From: Owenia fusiformis
Taxonomy: Eukaryota > Annelida > Polychaeta > Sabellida > Oweniidae
Reading direction: 5' to 3'
Assembly (NCBI GenBank): GCA_903813345.2
Contig: CAIIXF020000012.1
Location: forward strand, 7,649,615 to 7,713,614
DNA: 64,000 bases
Shown in pieces: positions 46,751 to 58,100 of the stretch. The position numbers and the translations under genes are program-made. The notes below the pieces were generated by a model. That model saw only the letters and a program-made list of their open reading frames with translations, was not told the DNA's origin and made no database searches. Position 1 is the stretch's first letter; each line of letters starts with the position of its first letter.

Positions 46751-47750
46751 ATATTTCGTTGCACTTCTACCGTTACTTAAAAAGTGTGTGCAGTGAAGAT
46801 TCAAAATTTGATATTCAATTTTGGGTCTGCTTCTTTCCTCTGCATTATTCATCAACACAGCTCATGTTATTTGTTTTAATCATTAAATAAGATATCATGA
46901 TTTGTTAATATTATTGCACTTCGTTGACATGCATGACTTGAAATTTCATATCTGAAAATGTTAATATTATTTTCTTGTGGTATCTATTTTCAAGTGTGTA
47001 GGTATAAAAAATGTCAACAGAACTAAACAGTTGCACAAATAGACATTTAGGAAATTTTTTTATGATTCATGAAAATCTACTTTAAAACCTCAGAATAATG
47101 GCTTATAAAAAATTAAGTTGCATGCTTACTTGGTATTTATTTTTTACTTGAAGGAACATGTTTTCTTTATGTACATTGGCAGTGTTGATTGAATGCTTGC
47201 ATAGATGGTCAAATTGGGATACTGAAATATTTTTAATTAAAGAACTCAAGCCTTAATACTTTTATTTTTTGGTCTTTGGCAATGCTCGAGCAATCGGTAT
47301 AAGTATTTCTGTCAGAATTTCAAATATTTTTCAAAATTATCAGTGTCTCATTTCTGATCATGTAGAAAGTGTGATAGTTAGACATTCCAAGTATAGATGG
47401 CAGTGTGAAGCCGTTAAGTTGTTGCTTAGCAACCAGATATATCTCCACATAGCAACAGTGTGTTTCACATGGCAACAGTGTGTCTGAGTGAATGTTTACT
47501 TTATAATCTTTTGGAAACTTGTTTTCTTTGTCATATACAGTTGTTAAGAGTATTGTATACTGTGATCTACCCAGGGTTTTTCTCAAAAGCTTGCAAAATA
47601 GCTATTTTGGTCAAAATATGTCATCATTATGACTTTGTGCAACAAAAAGATTTTCAACAGGGTGGTATGTAATTTTGAATTTTCAGTATTCAACATGGTG
47701 CAGGACCTAGTTGCTCAAATACTAGGGGATCACTGTTCGGTGCTTTTGCC

Positions 47751-47850
47751 AGCAGTGAAGCAAGTGGGCACAGCACCCACCTGAGAATCCTTTTGCACCC
47801 ACGTGAAAAAGAGAAAAATCATAAAAATTTTGGCACCCACTTGGAGATCA
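47751..47850 (+). repeat. Dispersed repeat family R2, copy 3
   Basis: Contains AAGCAAGTGGGCACAGCACC and GAGAAAAATCAT as in the other R2 copies, but lacks their 3' part. Confidence 0.5.
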
Positions 47851-48780
47851 TTTCTGTTATATGGTACCTGAATATTGTTTAAGTATTAATACATTTGTAC
47901 ATGTATACATTAGTACATGATGTTATGTAAATATGGTGAGGGGAGAAATTGACAAGTAAAAATGTAAATTGTTTTTACCAGGGGAATCTAATAAATAAAT
48001 GAATCAAAATTGTACAAAGTGTTATGGTTTGCCAAGTTTCTATGGTAACCATGATATTGAGGCACATGAAGTGCATAGTTCAATGTATTAACACACAGAT
48101 TTTGTGTGCCGATGTATGTAATGTGTGTATGCTCACCAAGTGTGTAGATTCACTCTCTTGTGTGTAAGTACACAATTTGTTTTTGTGTAAGGATAAGAGG
48201 TGATGTTTTTGATGCAATAATGGAGTTGAGAAAGTAAAATGAAGTGCAAAATGTTAGTCAGTAAATGAAAATGTCGTGCCAAATTTTTTTTGTTACCATG
48301 GATAGTGGTTAGACCTTCAAACTTTACAATTTTTTAATAACTTAGGTCAAAGACTGATTTATAAACTAAAGATTGTTACACCTACCTGTAAGTATTATTT
48401 AATGATAACTTTTAAACCTTTCATAATCCCATGTCTTTTGGTTTTGGTATTGTTAGCTTGAAGGTCCTACCACTATCCAAGATTTAGATGTGATTTAGAA
48501 AATAATAATTTAGTGAACTAGATTATTAAATGTATTCGAGTTCAATAATTTTTTACAAATTCTACATTGTACAGTACATTGCAAAAATTCTGTAGACATT
48601 GATTGCATGTGGTATTATGAGTAACCAAGCAGTGAAATTCAAAATCAAAATTGAGATTTTATAATGCATAATCTATGTACAAATCCAGATTTCAAAGGTC
48701 AGTAATGTATGAACAAGGCAGTCACGTTGATTACAGTGTTCAATAAACCTAGTTGAAAAAATTATCAAAACATAAATCAA

Positions 48781-48852
48781 GGGTGTGTAATACAGTGTCA
48801 CACCCAATTGTTTAAGGGTGTGCTTAATACAGTGTCACACCCAATTGTTTAA
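48781..48852 (+). repeat. Tandem pair of ~36-bp hairpin units
   Basis: Two near-identical units (35 and 37 bp), each with GGGTGTG ... CACACCC arms around an AATACAGTGT loop, end to end. Just upstream of the last likely polyadenylation signal. Confidence 0.8.
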
Positions 48853-49479
48853 GGGTGGCATCTCTAGACCAGGGCATGTAGAATGTACAGGTAGGAAGCT
48901 GCACATGTGTTTGAAATACATAGTTTGGAGTGTTGGTTTATGAAATTCAATAATAAATGAACAAAAATAAAAACAGAAGTTCTTTTTGTTGTTGGGCCTT
49001 GGTTCTATGACAGGTAATCTCAGCCCCTTCCTTGCAAGCTAGTAAACTGTGTGTCGCACATTCTCTTAAAAAACACTGCATTATTCGATCAACTGTGGGG
49101 GGGGGGGGGGGGCAGATAAGTAGTACTAGATTGACAGACAAATGCAAAATCACCGAAGGGATCTGCGAACTTGGAAGCATGTCCACTGAGCTTGGTCAAG
49201 ATATCTAGGGAAGTTGTAATTGTGTCATGGGACTTCATCTTGAGTAACCTTATGAATGACATTTTAAAGTGCATTTAAAATTGTGATGCACAGAAATATT
49301 CAAATAATGTAGTAACACGGTCAGACTGTATTGTAATAATATGGGGAACACTGGCAAGGTGAAATACGTGTAGATACGCCGGTTCGAGGTTCAATTAGAA
49401 TAAACCGAAACCCAAAGATAGGAGTGCCTCGTATACTTTTTTGACCGTATAGAAATACGTGTATGTAAGCAAAGATATA
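48853..49479. other. Intergenic, no gene seen
   Basis: A 16-base G run lies at about 49097-49112. Open frames on the minus strand (48947-49186, 49089-49274) cross this G run, which reads as Pro codons, and are not convincing. Confidence 0.5.
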
Positions 49480-50103
49480 GGGTGACCCAAAATTAAGAGG
49501 ACTGGCATTTTGTTGTTTCTACACCGACTATGCCCAAATGCTGTTTCATGTATTGCGCCTACAGGTATAAAGTTACAAGCATTTTAGAGGAGGAAATACC
49601 ACAGAATTCATAATCGAACCTATCAACTGTCTCTAAGAACTAACCTCTAGAGGTTTTTTTATTGAGCCAGGTTCAACTTAAAACAGCAACGACTGCACAC
49701 ATTATAAAATAACGCCATCTATATTTTTACATATTTTACAGGTCCCCGCTGCTTATATATTTTATCATACCACGCGATTAGCGATTCAAGTAATTAGTAA
49801 ACTTTCTCACGAATGAACCATAGACCCAGGAATATGTATATTAATTGAGTGTCGGAGTTATTCTTAGGGGACTCACACACATTTTTTATACATGTTCCCG
49901 GGCCTATGTCATGAACATTTTCTAGCATAAAGTGTACTATCCCCTACTGCAGTCAATTTGTCCGATTAGAAAATCAAAACACAGTCCGTGTTCGTTATTA
50001 AACAATGGCAACATCAGTCCTTTTACATTATTTGGACATCCAGGTTGGACAAATTTTCAAATAAAGAGCAAAAATTTAAATGTGGACGTTTGGACACACC
50101 CTG
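49480..50103. mobile_element. Mariner-like non-autonomous element
   Basis: Left end TA-GGGTGACCC (49478 on) and right end GGACACACCCTG-TA (to 50105) are inverted and abut TA dinucleotides. Internally, repeated TTTGGACA/GTCC words are typical of mariner ends. No transposase frame. Moderate certainty because the left end is one base short. Confidence 0.5.
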
Positions 50104-50372
50104 TAAAGATCATGTTATCACGTTAGAATGTTAAATGGCTCATTAGCATGATTGAATAATCGGAGACCCAGTAACAGCATATTTGGAACGGATTAATAAC
50201 GCAGCAACCAATAAGAATCGTCACTGTCTCGACTTGGAATAAATTAATCCTGATTGCCCCCGATATAGTGTAGTAGTCATAGATAATTGTGACTTACATG
50301 TATCTTAGAATTTTTATAAGTGCTCTTAACATTTCAAAAGTAACTAGACATGTAAATTGAACAAGTTCAATT

Positions 50373-51990
50373 TAAGACTCCAGATTTAAAACTTTTTTTA
50401 AGCTGAGTCATGCAAAATACTGTAAACTGAGCCATTCAGAATAAACTGAGTCGGCTAGAATATAGACATTTAGACAACTTTTAAGAATGTTATCTTCGAC
50501 TCAATTGGCTTAACATGGGGATATCATCATATCGACTTTTCGAGACTTCAAACCGCTATAACTATCTAACCAGAAGTTGGATTGAAATTTAGTTTAAAGA
50601 TTCGGATTCCTGAGAAAATTCTAACCTTAATTCATAACTCATACGTTAAATTTGGGGAACTTTTTATTCGGACCTACATTTCGGACACCATATCTCAAAA
50701 GTGGGTCAAAATACTTTCTGACGGCAGAAGGCTAACACTATAAGCACACTTTTCCTACCTGTATACAAAATTTTGAAGCAAATCATTAAAGTGTAATGTC
50801 AGAATCGCAAAAATAAGGAAAAAACTATGAATTTGACCTAAATTTTGACCTAGGCATTTTGGTGTCCAAATTTTAAAGCTAGATAGCCTTCGAGGTCCCT
50901 TTCTTTTATAGGCTATCAGAATGTTAAGCTGTACTCAGTTTATATCTGGTATTTTACACTTCAAAAAAATCTTTTTTCTCATTGACATAACATGGGGCAC
51001 CAAATTTAGCGATTTTTGAGCTTTCAAAACGCCATAACTTCCGAACCGTTAGTCGGATTGAATTTTGGTTTGCAGATTCGGATTCTTGGGAAAATTCTTC
51101 TCTTAATTCATAGCTCATATGTTAAATTTGGAGAATTTTTTATTTTGACCTACTTTTCGGACACCATATCTCAAAAGTGGGTCAAAATACTTTCTGACGG
51201 CAAAAGGCTAACACTATAAGCACACTCTTTGCTACCTGTATACGAAATTTTGAAGTAAATTATTAAAATGTAGTGTCAGAATCGTAAAAATAAGGAAAAA
51301 CTATGAATTTGACCTAGATTTTGACCCAGGCATTTTGGTGTCCAAATTTTGAAGCTATGTAGCTTTTGAGGTCCCCTTCTTTTATAAGCATTCATTATAT
51401 GCTAAGCTGTACCCAGTCTATATCTTGTATTTTACACTTCGAAAAAGTCTTTTTTCCCATTGACTTAACATAGGCACCAAATTTAGCGATTTTTGAGCTT
51501 TCAAAACGCCATAACTTCCGAACCGGAAGTCTGATTCAAATTTGGTTTGCAGATTCGGATTCCTGAGATCATTCTACACTTATTTCATAACTCACATGTT
51601 GAATTTGGAGAATTTTTTGTTCTGACCTACTTTCCGGACGCCATATCTCAAGATCGGTAGGAGTAATCAAAATTCTGATGTCATATCTTTGTTTCGCCTT
51701 TTTCAAAGCTACACGATGAAAAAAAGATGAAGGAGTTTCGAAGAATATTGACGAAGATATGATGAAGAATGTTGAAAATGTAAGATTTGACCTAGTTCTT
51801 GACCTTTGACCTAGATAAAAATTTGACCTAATTTCCCAGAAAGCCGGATACAGTCTTTAGTTAACCATGTAAGTTGGATTAAGTAAGCTGTTATAGTTAA
51901 CGAGAAATTTGGTGAGGAGGAAGAAAAAAGAAAAATAATAAAGAAAACAGGCAAAAACAATAGACTCCAGATTTTCAATCTGGAGTCTAA
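50373..51990. repeat. TIR-flanked block of three ~478-bp tandem units
   Basis: Units begin at TAACATGGGG-like words at 50511, 50988 and 51466, a period of 477-478 bp; the third is partial, to about 51780. Each carries CGCCATAACTTCCGAACCG and GACACCATATCTCAAAAGTG. The block is bounded by AAGACTCCAGAT on the left and its inverse on the right, where a hairpin of AGACTCCAGATT / AATCTGGAGTCT (51962-51988) lies. No protein can be recognised; a frame at 51016-51219 follows the repeat. Confidence 0.7.
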
Positions 51991-52146
51991 TAAGACCGAC
52001 GGACCCGGCGACTTAGTTTCATTTTGGTTTTGTCAGTAGTAGGTATATGAGTTCAATCGGCATTTTGGGAGTAGATATCAGATACGATTCGCTGAATCCA
52101 CTTTACGATTCGCGAGTCCACTTTAATTCGCGACAACGCAGGCAAA

Positions 52147-55100
52147 ATGTCCGATTGTCCTGGTAAGTCAATGGCTCTTAACGATTAGTTTAACTGAATA
52201 ATTACACTTGCTAGAATCAAGTCTTTTATATCGGTAACAACGTATATGATAATAATAACTTAAGTTCATTTACTTCAGAGTAAAATGTTTTATTTTCAAT
52301 ATATTACCAGAGTGGTGAATTTACACAGAAACGTATATGATAGTTTGATCTTGATATGTTCTAAATCTCACAAAGCCTGGGTGCATCCCAGTATGCCTAT
52401 ATATAAGAAAGAGGTGTGTTCGTGGTATTTATTTATATTAATATTATATTTTTATTCATATTTATGTATTTTATGAATCTGCATAGATTTAAAAAAAACT
52501 TTCATAGGGGATGCAGAAATTACTCTTGCATCAGGTTGTTCCTCTAACTGGGATAAATGAATCTTCAACAACGGTTTGTGAATAAGAAAGACTAACAGTA
52601 ACAGGCACTTAGAGTCTATTTGAAAATATCAGCCGCCATGATAACATATAGCAATGATTTTACACATAATATTGGTTGTCTCCGGGACATGCAGCAGGTA
52701 GCATTTTTAAAAGGGAAGGAAATGAGCGAGTATATTATGAATTCGATACCATTTTGTACTTTGCCTTATGGGGGTGGAAAGAGATAGTTAGTCAATGATT
52801 ACATGATATGATTCAAGTCAAAAGTACTTCAAAATTAGTTTCGTATTATTGTGATATCTTAGTTAACCATTAATAACATTTATCGGTTTTAAATATATGT
52901 GTACATGCAACGCCTTATTTTTGAAGTTATCATTTGTATTTTGAGTATTTTTTATAGTTTACTTTTTTCCACAGTGAGGATATCGCTAGAATACCTCTAT
53001 GAGATTGGTGGTCAAGTTGGTCCACACGTCAGAGAGTTGGCAGTGTATTTAGGAATGCCGCTTGAAGACGTTGATCATTTAATAGAGAAGCACAAAAATA
53101 ACCATAGGAAAGAAGTAGTGGTTGATTTGGTAACTGCATGGCAAAACAGTCTGCCTATAGATACTGATACATACAAACTATTAGCTCGCGCCTTAAGAAG
53201 AGTTCGGAGATTGGATATCGCCGACAACGTTGAAAAAAGGCGTATTTCTGAAAGTATGTTCAATGTTTTTACATGGGGGAGGATTTAACAATACGTTGAG
53301 GTATAAAGTATAATATCAGTATTACGTATTGGGCTACCTCAATACTTTGAAAATCAGTATATATTCGCAATAGATAAAATATTTACATCCAAATAAAATT
53401 AAGAATTTAGTTTAGTTTATTACTGATCACTAAACTATATAATAAGCATTAGGGATGACGGATTGTATATTTCAACTCTGATTTGTTGTCCATGTCCAGG
53501 ATGTTCAAGTGTTCCCAAGTATGTAACTCCACAGAATGGGCTTATACCGAATGAACTATCAAAACGGAGAAATGCTACAGCCACGTTAGTATTTGATTTG
53601 CTATACAAAAACAGATTATATTATACCATTTGCATTCGTTTGACTTCACTTCTTAAAAGAGAGCTTCGTCTTCAAGTAGTAATTATATTATGAAGTACAA
53701 TAGACCAATCACAGAGTGGGGAATATGACTGAATAGTAACTTATCATTAAAAATAGCATTTATTTACTTTATTCATGTTGTGGACAATTTATATATTAGT
53801 TCTATTTATTACAGAAATGTCAAGCCACATGCAGCCAATCAAGTACAAACCAATGCGCAGCTATTACCAGGGTAGGTGTCGGTGTACATCACAATTATTT
53901 GGTACATAACAGAACTCTTAAGAATTTTATTGTCCAGACTCTTATCAAGTGAAATCGCATAATTGTTCTTAACTTTAGCAATATTGGTTGTAATTTCATT
54001 TTATCAGAAACTACTTTTTCTATGCATTGTTTGAATCTTATAGCTTACCCTCCATAAGGTTGGCAATCGAAACTGTTCTTTGGAAAGCATGCGAGGGCTC
54101 AGGCCTCACTCCCAGGATAGCATTTCAAGCCCTGTCAATGTCCGGATCTTAATTTTGTTTCTTCATTACAATCTTTCAGAAATGTTTAATTGCCAAACTA
54201 AAACAGGCTTTGACAAGTGATCCAAAAAAGGGATTTCCTGTTGGCAAATTTATGGAGGGGAGTGTATTTTTGAGATTTTTCTACACCAGCATCTTTGTGC
54301 AAAATTGTGTAAATATCTCAGGCATGAAATTTATAGAACATTTTAGTGAATCCAATTACGGTAATCATTTTTGTAAGTATTTGTAAGATTTGTAACAACA
54401 ATCTTGATATTCGCTAGCTTGACATCGCTTCCTGAACATCTAAACCCCAAACTCAACTCAACCCCATTAAATTCCAACCGAGCAATAAAAAGTAATGAAA
54501 TAAAAAAAAAATAAAAAGACACCACTTAGGCAAGGATTATTCATTGACAAACTAATATTCCAAATGAAAAACAAAGTTTATTTCATAATCATAACAAAGT
54601 TCATCAAATTCGGTGTCAATATGTGATTTTCACATATTGACACATATTGTTGTGTCAAAACAAATTGAAATCATTTACTTACATTCACAGGGATTGTAAA
54701 TCGGCCTGGACTACCCTTCTTTAGGGGTGAAATATTGTAAAAATTCACGAAATCAAAACATTTGGTTCAAGCCTTTTAAAAATGGCGGCTTGTTTTTATC
54801 ACGTGATATATGAGAAAATACGTCATTCCTTCAATATACTTTATTCCAATAGTTAGGCTTACATGTAAAATAGTCAGTCTGAATAAAGGAAAGTCAAGCA
54901 TATATGTTTCTATCTACTTCCCTGGCGTTATCTTGCTCTGATCATTTGGAAACGAAAGCAGGTTCCTAAAAGTCGAGACAGAGACGATTCTTATTGGTTG
55001 CTGCGTTATTAATCCAATCCAAATCCTATAATCCCTGCTAAATGGAAGATAAAACTTACTAATGACTGGTCACATGACCTAACTGGCAAGTGGCGATAAG

Positions 55101-58100
55101 TACGTTTCATTAGGAGTTTTAGGATTTATGAGTTTCCAGGGAATTAGTTCATCTATTCCATATCATGTGATCATGAATAAGCCAATGAGGATCTAGGGTA
55201 CATATGAGGTGTTTGCTAACACAGATTCATTACCCAATGATTTAATGTTATTCCATAAGTACTTGGCTCACATAGTGAACCTATGGGATATACTAGGCGT
55301 CCGATCGTCTTGTTATGTTTAACATTGCTAATTGCCAATATTATATTTTTCAAATTATCTTTGTTATTTGATTATTTCAAGTTATTTAAATTTTCCAAAA
55401 GGAAACCCAATTCATGTCCGGAGCATGACTTTTCCATGAATATCATTTTGAGCCGCCCTACTCTTCCCATCAAGTACACAGCTCTTTTGCAAACTTACTT
55501 ACGTATATCACCTATAGAGGTGTGCTTGTCGCTTGCTCATTTACTTAGAGATAATATCTAAAACTATTGCTAAAAATATATTACAGAGCTGCTAAGAAGA
55601 GTAAGACATGCAGACAGCTGCAGTATCCCGAGCAGATACCGTGAGTATTAAAAAAAGGTTATCGGTTTAGCAAGTTAACTACCCCAATACCATTAGAATT
55701 TCTCTCGAATTATAATAATCTGATTGATATCATGTTGACATTTTCCAGCACATAGTTTTTCAAATAGTTCTTTCATCAATAGGGGAAATTTTGAAAGGGG
55801 GAATTCTGTAATTTCAGGGACATGAAAAATGTCACGGATGGCCGAAAACGGTTGCCCCAACGACGTATTGTGACGAGGCAGACAGCCTTACTGTTACATG
55901 TCAAGTATGGTGGATACAGTTTAACTCAAATACAATATAAATAATGATTGATAACTTCCATTTATAAACAATTTGAACCTTTTCTGAATCTCAGATATTC
56001 CAAAATATGCTGGTTGTGTTTTTTTTGTCATCCGTACCATCTAATGTCCAAAACATTCACCCTCATATGCCAAGATGGCGGGAATGGTAGATGAGCTTGG
56101 TTACAAAATGGATGTATATTATATTGATATACGTCCATGGTTACAGTTGGGTTACTGGTTATGATTAAATTATTTTCTGGTAGCCTCTGGTACCATCCTT
56201 TCAAAATCAGACTCTCACCTCATTTATGCTTTTAATATCAATTACCATTTTTTCTAAGCTAATCTTGGACTTATGTAGTCATAGATTGTTTTGTCAAATT
56301 CCCGACCCTCTCCGCGTGGGGGGAAAGGTTTCATGTAAACCTTTGAACTGGGCACAACGGTTACCCCACTGCGACGTCATTCATCCTACCAGGTCCGTTG
56401 TCACTGGCATTTTCACTTATTCAAGGTAAGCGAATAGTTCATGATATGACTATGAAATATGAAGAATCCGTAGTACAAATTAGCGCAGCAACATATTAAC
56501 CAACATTTTTTGAGGGGTCCATATGTTTTGATTTTTTTAACTACTGTTTTTCGTCATCACAGGGTGTCAAAAAACGTAAATATTTTCATTCGAATCTTAC
56601 ATTTTATAAGACCCTAGACGTTAATCTAAGCATATTCACAATTGTGATTATCATAACGTAAAAACTAATTTTTGTAAACACAATTTGTGCATGGACTGCA
56701 TTGAAATTTTCAGAGATTATAGTTCTAACATATTTTAACTTATTGTTGGAGCTACAGCTTAAGGCGGTTTGATTGGTTGATTCTGTGGTTGTCATGTATA
56801 GATGATGTATAGATGTCGTAGTATAATACTGTAATATACACTTATTTGATTCCTTATCAATGTATTAAAAAAAGTTAGATACCATAATTTGATATTTAAA
56901 GTCCGCCCCGAGGGCGGACTTTAAATGCCAATATTATATTTTTCAAATTATCTTTGTTATTTGATCATTTCAAGTTATTTAATAGTCTTGCTCAAAGACT
57001 GTATCCACCCCCCCCCCCGTCACCTTCACTCTCTTTACCTGTCAATATACAGTCTTGTAACCACTGATTTTAGGCAGGTGCTGCCACCTTCCTAAACGGA
57101 TCCTGAAATCATGAATTATTAATGAGATTGGAACTATTTGATATATAAATACACCAGACATGCTTTTTTGTAGTGAGTTTTAGTTAGTAATACTTTTAAT
57201 TTTATGCTTTTAAACCTTTGTCAAAAGAAGGATTTAAGTTTAGAAAAGTATTTCTATACACAAGATAAAATCATGGAAATATAAGTGCAAGTATGAGGAA
57301 CTATTTTCTTGGCAGTGAAGAGGCAATAGCCATGTGCTGCTCTAAGAACAACAAAGAATCTGATTGGCTGATCAAAAGGTGTTAAGAGATAACCATCTAG
57401 CATGAATAATTCATATCAGTGTCAACTTCCTGGTGGTTACAAGACCCTAGAAAGAAGGATAAAGGTGTGTGTGTGGGGGGGGGGGGGTACAGGGTCTCTT
57501 AAGCAAGACTAGTTATTTAAATTTCCAAAAGGAAACCCAATGCATGACTGGAGCATGACTTTTCCATGAATATCATTTTGAGCCGCCCTACTCTTCCCAT
57601 CAAGTGCACAGCTCTTTTGCAAACTTACTTACGTATATCACCTATAGAGGTGTGCTTGTCGCTTGCTCATTTACTTAGAGATAATATCTAAAACTATTGC
57701 TAAAAATATATTACAGAGCTGCTAAGAAGAGTAAGACATGCAGACAACTGCAGTATTCCAAGCAGATACCGTGAGTATTAAAAAAAGGTTATCGGTTTAG
57801 CAAGTTAACTACCCCAATACCATTAGAATTTCTCTCGAATTATAATAATCTGATTGATATCATGTTGACATTTTCCAGCACATAGTTTATAAAATAGTTC
57901 TTTCATCGATAGGGGAAATTTTGAAAGGGGGAATTCTGTAATTTCAGGGACATGAAAAATGTCACAGATGGCCGAAAACGGTTGCCCCAACGACGTATTG
58001 TGACGAGGCAGACAGCCTTACTGTTACATGTCAAGTAAGTATGGTGGATACAGTTTAACTCAAATACAATATAAATAATGATTGATAACTTCCATTTATA

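Larger units (their letters stand above)
45720..48750 (+). other. Probable CLUH 3' UTR and downstream region
   Basis: No coding exon follows the TAA at 45717-45719. Exact AATAAA signals lie at about 45721, 45843, 45944, 47990 and 48742, so the 3' UTR could be short or up to 3 kb. The region holds a 22-bp hairpin minisatellite, an AT-rich minisatellite, an R2 repeat copy and a hairpin duplication. Small frames such as 47269-47487 and 47320-47586 show no coding features. Confidence 0.45.

Noticed and set aside
49381-49450. Possible tRNA gene from a GGTTCGAGGTTCAATT stretch
   Set aside because: No matching A box or acceptor stem could be found at the right distance.
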